In this document: in pieces, positions 46,001 to 64,000 of the stretch | Layout: each line of letters begins with the position of its first letter | How positions within the stretch are numbered: the first letter of the stretch is position 1 | Assembly (NCBI GenBank): GCA_963924555.1 | Contig: OZ004588.1 | Span: 6,235,205-6,299,204, forward strand | Direction: 5' to 3' | Length of the DNA stretch: 64,000 bases | DNA from: Crambe crambe | Taxonomy: Eukaryota > Porifera > Demospongiae > Poecilosclerida > Crambeidae | Program-made: the position numbers and the translations under genes | Notes under the pieces: model-generated | What the model saw: the letters and a program-made list of their open reading frames with translations, nothing else | The model's database searches: none | What the model was told of the DNA's origin: nothing

Positions 46001-49000
46001 TGGGATATTAACCGAATTCAGTGCCCAACAGTTGAAGGTAAAGACGAGGGGGTCGAAATAGCAGTGCGTGCCATTAATTCAACTGATGAAGATGATGGTG
46101 ATGGTTCTTGGATCCCACTGAAAATTTTTTACAATGGACGAACAAATTCAAGTGAGAACTGCAAGGGACTTAATTCAACCACAGAAAGAGTGAGAGGCTA
46201 CGATGTACCGACTGTCGAATGCTCTAATAGATTTACAGACATCACACTCTCTGTGTGTGGCGACAACCTTATGAGAGCAGATGCTGTACAGTTTCGCTGG
46301 ATGGGGTCCATCTTCTTAAGAAATGGATCGTCTCGGTTTTGGGATGTGGACTCTATCCGCTTGAACTTGAGAGAGGCTGATAAAAATACTACATTACTAA
46401 ATGACGACTTTAATGGCAATAGCAATATCTTGATGGATAATGACAAATGCAATCCGAGTCATTGCAACTTAAAGTAAGTTATATGAACACACAGAAAATA
46501 GCAGTGGAACCCTCCCCCTCCCCCTCCCCCTGAAAATTATGAGGACACACCTCTCTTATCAGGACACATCTCTAATCAGGACACACCTCTAATCAGGACA
46601 TACCTCTCTAATCAGAATCTCTAATTAGGACATACCTCTCTAATCAGGACACAGCCCTCTAATCAGGACATACCTCTCTAATCAGGACACAACACTCTAA
46701 TCAGGACACACCTCTCTAATCAGGACACAACACTCTAATCAGGACACACCTCTCTAATCAGCAGTGGCGGATCTAGAAAAATGAAAAGGGAGTTTCAGCT
46801 ATTCCCAAGCGTGCGGAAAATTTGTCTGACCACGCCCACTTTTTGTTTATACATTAGTGTAAGCTTCAGCTAGCTAGCCGTTTCTGGACGACTGAATTGA
46901 ATTAAGGCTCTTTGAAAAGACTCTGAGTACAGACAGGTGGGTATTAAAATAGCGCGCGCTATAGACTGGCCATCTATCGCGCGCGCTAGCGTAGAGCAAA
47001 GGGGGTTTCAATGGAAACCACAGAAACCCCTCTAAATCCGCCACTGATCAGGACATATCTCTCTAATCAGGACACAACACTCTAATCAGGACACACCTCT
47101 CTAATCAGGACACAACACTCTAATCAGGACACACCTCTCTAATCAGGACATAGTCCTCTAATCAAGGCATGCCTCTAATCAGGACACACCTCTCTAATCA
47201 GGACCACTTCACAACATCATTTGTGTTTATTTCATTTGTAGTTCTGCTTTATGGATGGAACCTAGAGGAGGAAGAAATGATTCCACATGTTTTCGTTTTC
47301 TTTCTGACTCCCTAGGAAGAATGTTCGTATTTGGTGATCGTACTGGTCAAGTCTACCCACCCAACACTGTATTCACTGGAGTTCTCCTCACCCAATTCAT
47401 CCCTGTTGATATTGTATTCAATGAAAGTGAAGTTCAAACCACAAATTCCCCCCCTACTACTGCACCTTGTCCTACACCTACAAATCTTACTCCATTTTCA
47501 ACACGTCCTTCTCCAGCTCCTCCATCTTCTCTTCCAGCAATAACTCCTTCTCCAAGAACACCAGCCAATTTTACTCCAACATCAGAAACTCCTTCAGATT
47601 CTCCAAAAATAAGAAATGCGTTCTCTGAAATAAATAAAACAGTAAGTACATAATGAATCAGCTAGCTCCTGTGCTTGTAGATTGCTATGGGACAGATTTC
47701 ACTGGTTAACAGTATTAATGCTTAAGAGAGATAAATCGTTATGAAAGTCTCTTTAATGGCAGCAATTTACGTACCTAGCTATAGCTAGTTAGCTACCCAA
47801 TCTCTCCTAACTAGCCAGCTATTAAATAATTAATTGAACCGAGTGCAGTGAGCCCCACACTGGGGGACTGAGTACTATATAACTATCTTGTACATACATT
47901 CTTTGTGATTACCTTGAGCATACACACTCACCTCACAATGCTTGTATATTCAGATAACACGTGACAGAGAATTGCAGCGTATATTTGCTGAAGGAGTGAG
48001 TCAATTTCTGATCAATCTCTTTATCACTGCTTGAATTTCTTCCTGCATATTAAAGGATCCACAGAATGCTATCAGTTCCCTCTCCATGTACACGCGTAGG
48101 GAACTTCTTAATGGATCAAGAACTGCTGCTAGTGTTTACTTGCTTGGAGTTATCTTGAATCGATTCAATGCCACTGGTGAAAGACCGAATCAAACATTTA
48201 TTCAGGTATGCCACTAGCTAAAATTCAGCTAGTGAGAGAGCTAGCTAGCTATGAGGCTTTTTTGTTTCCAGAACTTTGTCGGAGTTACAGAACAAATCAT
48301 ACGAAGGGGAATGGATGAGGTTGTCTTGGATGTTTCTTGTGCAAGATTGCAATCATAATCTACTTCCTCTCCCACTCTCTCTTCCCCATTTCCTTCACCA
48401 TACCCCCTGTTCCTCTTCCCTACCACCCATCCCTCTCCCTCTATATCTGTCCCTCTCCATCTATCACTCCTGCAACCCCCTTACCTCACCTTTCCTCACT
48501 CCATCTCCCATCTCCCTCCCTTTCTCCATCTCTCTTTTCTCTACTCCCCAACTTCTAACCCCCTCCCCAGGGGCAGATCCAGGGTAGGGGTCCAGGGGGC
48601 CCAGACCCCCTCTTTTTTTTAATTTTGAAGTTGCATTTGTTGACAAGTTGTTAATAGGTTTATAATGCAGCACAAAAGACGATTATTCCAAACTTCCATA
48701 CTTTTTGGATTATTGACTATTAATCATTTTGTGTTTGTTCTCTAAAGGGATTCTAGCTTAACCACAGGAGGGGCATGTTGGACCCCCCCCCCCCCCCCCC
48801 CCCTTTCTAAATTGCTGGATCTGCCCCTACTCCCTCCATCTCCCTCTCTGTGTATAGGTAGATAGTGGCATTACTGGGAGCACACTCCTAAGAATAGTGG
48901 ACCAGTTTGCTTTGAATGTGTTACCAAACAATACCACATTAACTGATGGAGGTATAGGTAAGTTGCTCGTTGGCTACATAATTATGAGTTAATTTCAATC

Positions 49001-51431
49001 AGAAGGATTACCATATGGGATTGAAATAGCAGGGTAATTCCCAGACAGTTTTTGAAACTTCTGGGACTTTTTAGCTTGAAGTTGGAGGATATGATTTCAA
49101 AATACAGTTTGATGGTGATAGAAATTAAAAAAATGTGCTAGTGGAGCTCATAAGTCAGCAGTGTTTGCACTGTTCAAAATTACCATACTAGCGATACCCT
49201 GTGTATTCAATAACTATTTCAGGGTGCATGTATTATTCTTCCCGGCACAGCTATCCAAACACAGCTATTACAACCACCGGATGGTGAAGACAGAGTGACA
49301 GTCATTGATACAGTGAACTTCAACAATAGCCTCTTCTTTCCTGAGCAATTGTCTATTCAAATCCCAGCAGAGCTAATTCGAATGTTTACCAGCACCAACA
49401 CAAGTGGCAATGCAGTAAATGGAGTGAGGGCTATTTCTACAGTCTATCAGAATGTCAATAACCTTTTCCCTCAGAGTAGGCCAGAAAAGGACGAGTGAGT
49501 CTCCTTATAATTAGCAACTGATTGTATTGTTGTCATTCTTTGTAGTATTGGACTAGCATCTGGCATTGTGTCAACTGCCTTACAATGTGGCAAAGGATTT
49601 TGTGAAACCAGTGAAATAAACCTGATAAATCCTGTACTTATCACCATAGAACATTCAACAGAAGTAAAGGTTTGTCATTATTCATCCATCTATAATAAGG
49701 GCAGTCACTTATGAACCTTCTTTTCTTTCTTAGTTAAAGGTCAGTGTTGGAAACGTGTCCACAGTTTGCGTCTTTTGGGATTTCTCAGTTACTGAAAGGT
49801 ACGTAGCTAGTGTTAGAGAACCTCTACCAGATGATTGTTACAAATTGCTTACAGTTCACAAGGAGATGGTATTCTCAGTGCTGGGAGATGGTCTGACAGA
49901 GGATGTGTCAAGACCAACACTTCAAATTCCTCTGTGACAGTGTGTGAGTGTGACCACCTTACCCACTTTGCCATCCTGCTGAGTGCTCAACCTTTGAACA
50001 TTACTCCGGCCGTCACTTTATCTCTTCGAGTCATTGGATATGTGGGTGTGTCAGTCTCCCTGGTTGCCATGGCACTCACCATTATCACATTTGTTGCAAT
50101 GAAGTATGATGCTATTTTAATTCTTTCAATACCATGTACCACTAGGGACTTCTTCCTTTATGCAGGCCACTGCGTAACATACGAAGCTTTATCCACATCA
50201 ACCTCTGCATCAGCCTCGGGATAGCTCAGCTCATCTTTGTGATTGGTGTAAATCGTTCTGACCCTACAAGTGACAGAGTCCCAGTCCACTGCCAGGTCAT
50301 AGCTGTCCTCCTCCATTACTTCTTCCTGGTGTCCTTCATGTGGATGCTGATGGAGGGTGTGGTCTTGTACATCATTCTCATAAAAGTGTTTGTCACTAGG
50401 ACAAAATGCTACATGCTAGTATTCATGCTAGTCAGCTATGGTGTCCCCTTACTCTATATGGGTCTCTTGACTCTGCCACTGGGCTTTGCTCTGCCAACAC
50501 AGCCAAATTATGGATACTCCAGAGCGTAAGTAGCAATATAGCTACAGAGCTAGCAACCTATGTAAGGCATTTTATATTTGATACTTGACTATAGCTGTTT
50601 CGTAAATCCTGGCACAAGTTTTATTTGGACTTTTATTGTTCCGGTAATGGTAATCATTCTTGCCAATGTTGGATTATTCATCATGGCTGCTGTCGTCATG
50701 TGGCGTCATAAGAAGAGACAAACTGGTGCCATGAGCAAGAAGGACATCAAGTAAGAAAACTACAGTATTAATGATTCTATGTTCACAATATTGTTATAGG
50801 AAGTGGTTGGTTGCATTGGTACCACTGGTGGTGATCATGGGACTGACGTGGGTGTTTGGAGTACTGATAGTGCAGGTGAAGGCACTACTACCCTTTGCTT
50901 ACATCTACACCATCATGGTGGCCTTCCAAGGACTCTTCATCTTCCTCCTCTTTGTCATCTTCCCCAAACAAATCAGAGATGAGTACACAAAGTGGTGGAG
51001 GACAAAGACTCGTGAATACTGTGGCAAGAATAAAGAAGCAACAAAGACTATTGTGAGTACAAAATACTAATTGAGATGGTCCTGTATGGTAATCCTAAAC
51101 TAAACAAATTCCTGCAAATCTCCATTACCAGCCATAATATTATACTGGCTAAGTATCATTCATTCCTCATCCTTGTATTATAATGTAGATAACTGGACAG
51201 ACCAGTAATTCAAAGACGAATGCCGACACAAATGTCTCTGGGAGTGGTGGGTTCAAGTCATGGAAGGTGGAAGAGGTGGTACTGGAATCAAAAGGTGGGC
51301 TCTCACTGATCAAAGAAAACCCATATGCTGAAACATGTGTATCAACAGAGGAAGACAGAAGAACAGAAGAAGGGAAGGAACTGGAACTTGAATCAAAATC
51401 TGAGCTTCATAATATAAGTCCAAGATTTTAG
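43052..51431 (+). CDS. Adhesion GPCR (tandem copy B)
   Basis: Sixteen exons in one-to-one correspondence with copy A: 43052-43476, 43694-43894, 45985-46473, 47242-47641, 47954-47995, 48056-48205, 48272-48340, 48858-48957, 49251-49494, 49546-49669, 49734-49798, 49855-50103, 50166-50525, 50595-50750, 50800-51052, 51189-51431; 1,189 codons plus stop. ATG 43052 aligns with copy A's start and begins the signal peptide (MKWISRIICAATLALVS); an upstream in-frame ATG at 43040 would add four residues. The ectodomain, GPS (CVFWDF ... VCECDHLTHF, cleavage at L805/T806) and 7TM are almost identical to copy A. Differences: the stalk exon is 400 bp instead of 1,102, with a short Pro/Ser/Thr stretch; small in-frame codon indels; the last exon ends SPRF. 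Exon 7 again needs a GC donor. No lesion is seen, so both copies look functional. Long introns are also conserved, so duplication was genomic and fairly recent. Confidence 0.9.
43496..43526. repeat. 31-bp palindrome
   Basis: ttcttaagggtggtc is followed after one base by its exact reverse complement. It lies in the first intron of copy B and is absent at the matching place in copy A, so it may be the footprint of a small insertion. Confidence 0.8.
46545..47205 (+). repeat. tctctaatcaggacacacc minisatellite, intron 3 of copy B
   Basis: The same 17-19 bp array as in copy A, split into two blocks (46545-46761 and 47047-47205) by the MITE at 46762-47046. Confidence 0.9.
46762..47046. mobile_element. 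285-bp MITE inserted in the minisatellite
   Basis: The ends cagtggcggat and atccgccactg are inverted, and atcag flanks both sides as a likely 5-bp target duplication. The inside has no open frame of note and contains gcgcgcgctat-type GC blocks. It is absent from copy A, so it inserted after the gene duplication. Confidence 0.8.
48569..48828. mobile_element. 260-bp MITE in intron 7 of copy B
   Basis: aggggcagatccag at the left end is exactly inverted as ctggatctgcccct at the right. It contains a 21-C run. The matching intron in copy A lacks it. The ends resemble those of the element at 46762 (.ggggc.gatc.ag versus cagtggcggatctag), so they may be related. Confidence 0.8.
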
Positions 51432-52475
51432 CTAAGTTGCTAACTGTTGTGTGTTACCAAACTAAACATTAACTTTAGCTAGCTGTATGCAGGCCCTCCC
51501 TATAGCTAGGTACATGCTGAGCAAGAAAGTTGGAGTCAGTGCAATCACAATTGAACTTTCTGGCCATGTCCTCGGCCACTAAAGCTGGTCAGACCTGTAG
51601 CTAGGTAATTTTAGCTTGCACGCGCCATGAAAGAGCGGGAAATTCAAACAGATGACAGAGAAACTACTTTTCTCTTCTCACTTTTTTAAACTTTCTTTGA
51701 ATACTGGAACTACACGTACCGAAAGTAACTGTTCCTGTTTTTCCCTTCCTTTCTTCTCTGTAAGGTTTCACTCTTTCATAGGAAGTTAAGAAGGTATTAT
51801 TGAGGGTGGACAGCTGTGGCTGCTTGTTTTGTATCGAATATGCTAACCCCTGTCTGCATTGAAGTTAATCTAGTTGATGCAGCAGTAGCCACCATGGACC
51901 TAGCTATAGCTAGCAAGCAACGGTGGGAACTTCTTCTCAATGTGGACCATAAAAAAAAAGTGTACTACGTACAATCAACAACGTAATGCTAGATTATTAT
52001 TAAATGGTCTTGATAATGATGATTATAATTTTATTCTAGTGATGCAAGGAGGAAAAAAAAATTAATGAGATGATACAAAGTGATTCAAAAAATCAATGAT
52101 TAAAATAACTATAATTGTTGTTATGTATGGAAAAGAAGAAGAAAAAGAAAAAAAATGACCTATAGCCAGTTAATGTATAGCTAATAGATACATTAGCCTG
52201 GACTGCATAATGAAAAGAACTGTGTTAGTTTGATTCATTTACGGCAAGCAAAAAAAAATGAGTCAGAATGTGATGATTATAATAAGTACAATAATAATTG
52301 TCAGTTTATAGAAGACCTATTTGGTATGTAGCCATTATAAGTACAAGCTTGCAAGCTAATGGTACAGGTATATTGGATAGCTATAGTAATGAGATCCATC
52401 ACCATCGGACAACAATAAAAATGTAAACAAAAACAAAGAAACAAAAAACAAAACAAAAAAAAACAACAACCTGTT
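51432..52475. other. Intergenic, no gene supported
   Basis: About 1 kb of AT-rich sequence between the convergent GPCR copy B and BAZ2-like gene. It holds the two 3' UTRs. No coding exon or stable repeat is seen apart from A-rich tracts near 52425-52465. Confidence 0.55.

Positions 52476-64000
<11,525 letters not shown>

Overview
The window is metazoan nuclear DNA, most likely from a demosponge (Amphimedon-like). The grounds are protein-coding genes split by many very short GT-AG introns (about 45-75 bp), an AT-rich background full of 'tagctagc' words, many small foldback elements, and a gene set typical of sponges (GBP-type GTPase fused to fibronectin repeats, IRAK-like kinase, duplicated adhesion GPCRs, BAZ2-type chromatin protein). 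The species is inferred, not proven. I rebuilt exon chains by hand from frame, splice dinucleotides and protein continuity. For six genes the summed exon lengths are exact multiples of three.

Layout. 1-3.7 kb: non-coding, with one 157-bp MITE. 3.76-7.98 kb (+): GBP-like GTPase with about eight FN3 repeats and a hydrophobic C-terminus, interrupted by one in-frame TAA. 8-11.9 kb: nested inverted repeats and hairpin-headed repeats. 12.2-14.26 kb (+): IRAK-like (TKL) kinase, 11 exons. 14.36-15.44 kb (-): decayed integrase-core gene, cut by a repeat. 15.4-16.9 kb: two near-perfect long hairpins. 17.07-20.52 kb (+): an 11-exon, 965-codon gene that reads as a RAG1-family protein (N-terminal Cys/RING/zinc region plus a DDE-type core with the RAG1-like CxxC...HxxxxH zinc residues). 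This is the most interesting locus here. 22.8-25.4 kb (-): Canopy (CNPY) saposin-like ER protein. 25.58-31.05 kb (+): LMBR1/LIMR nine-pass membrane receptor, head to head with Canopy over 194 bp. 31-34 kb: repeat-rich, with a possible 2.5-kb inverted-repeat element. 34.09-42.34 kb and 43.05-51.43 kb (+): two tandem adhesion GPCR paralogues with identical 16-exon structure, differing mainly by a roughly 230-residue Thr/Pro mucin-like expansion in the first copy and two MITE insertions in the second. 52.48 kb to the window edge (-): BAZ2-type chromatin reader (AT-hooks, DDT, WHIM, two PHD fingers, bromodomain), 19 exons seen, 5' end outside the window.

The genes do not form an operon or one pathway. 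The host genes are a mixture of innate-immunity-type signalling (GBP, IRAK-like), ER/membrane receptor biology (CNPY, LMBR1, aGPCRs) and chromatin regulation. The 8-20 kb section is an accessory island of foldback elements, a broken integrase gene and the RAG1-like gene.
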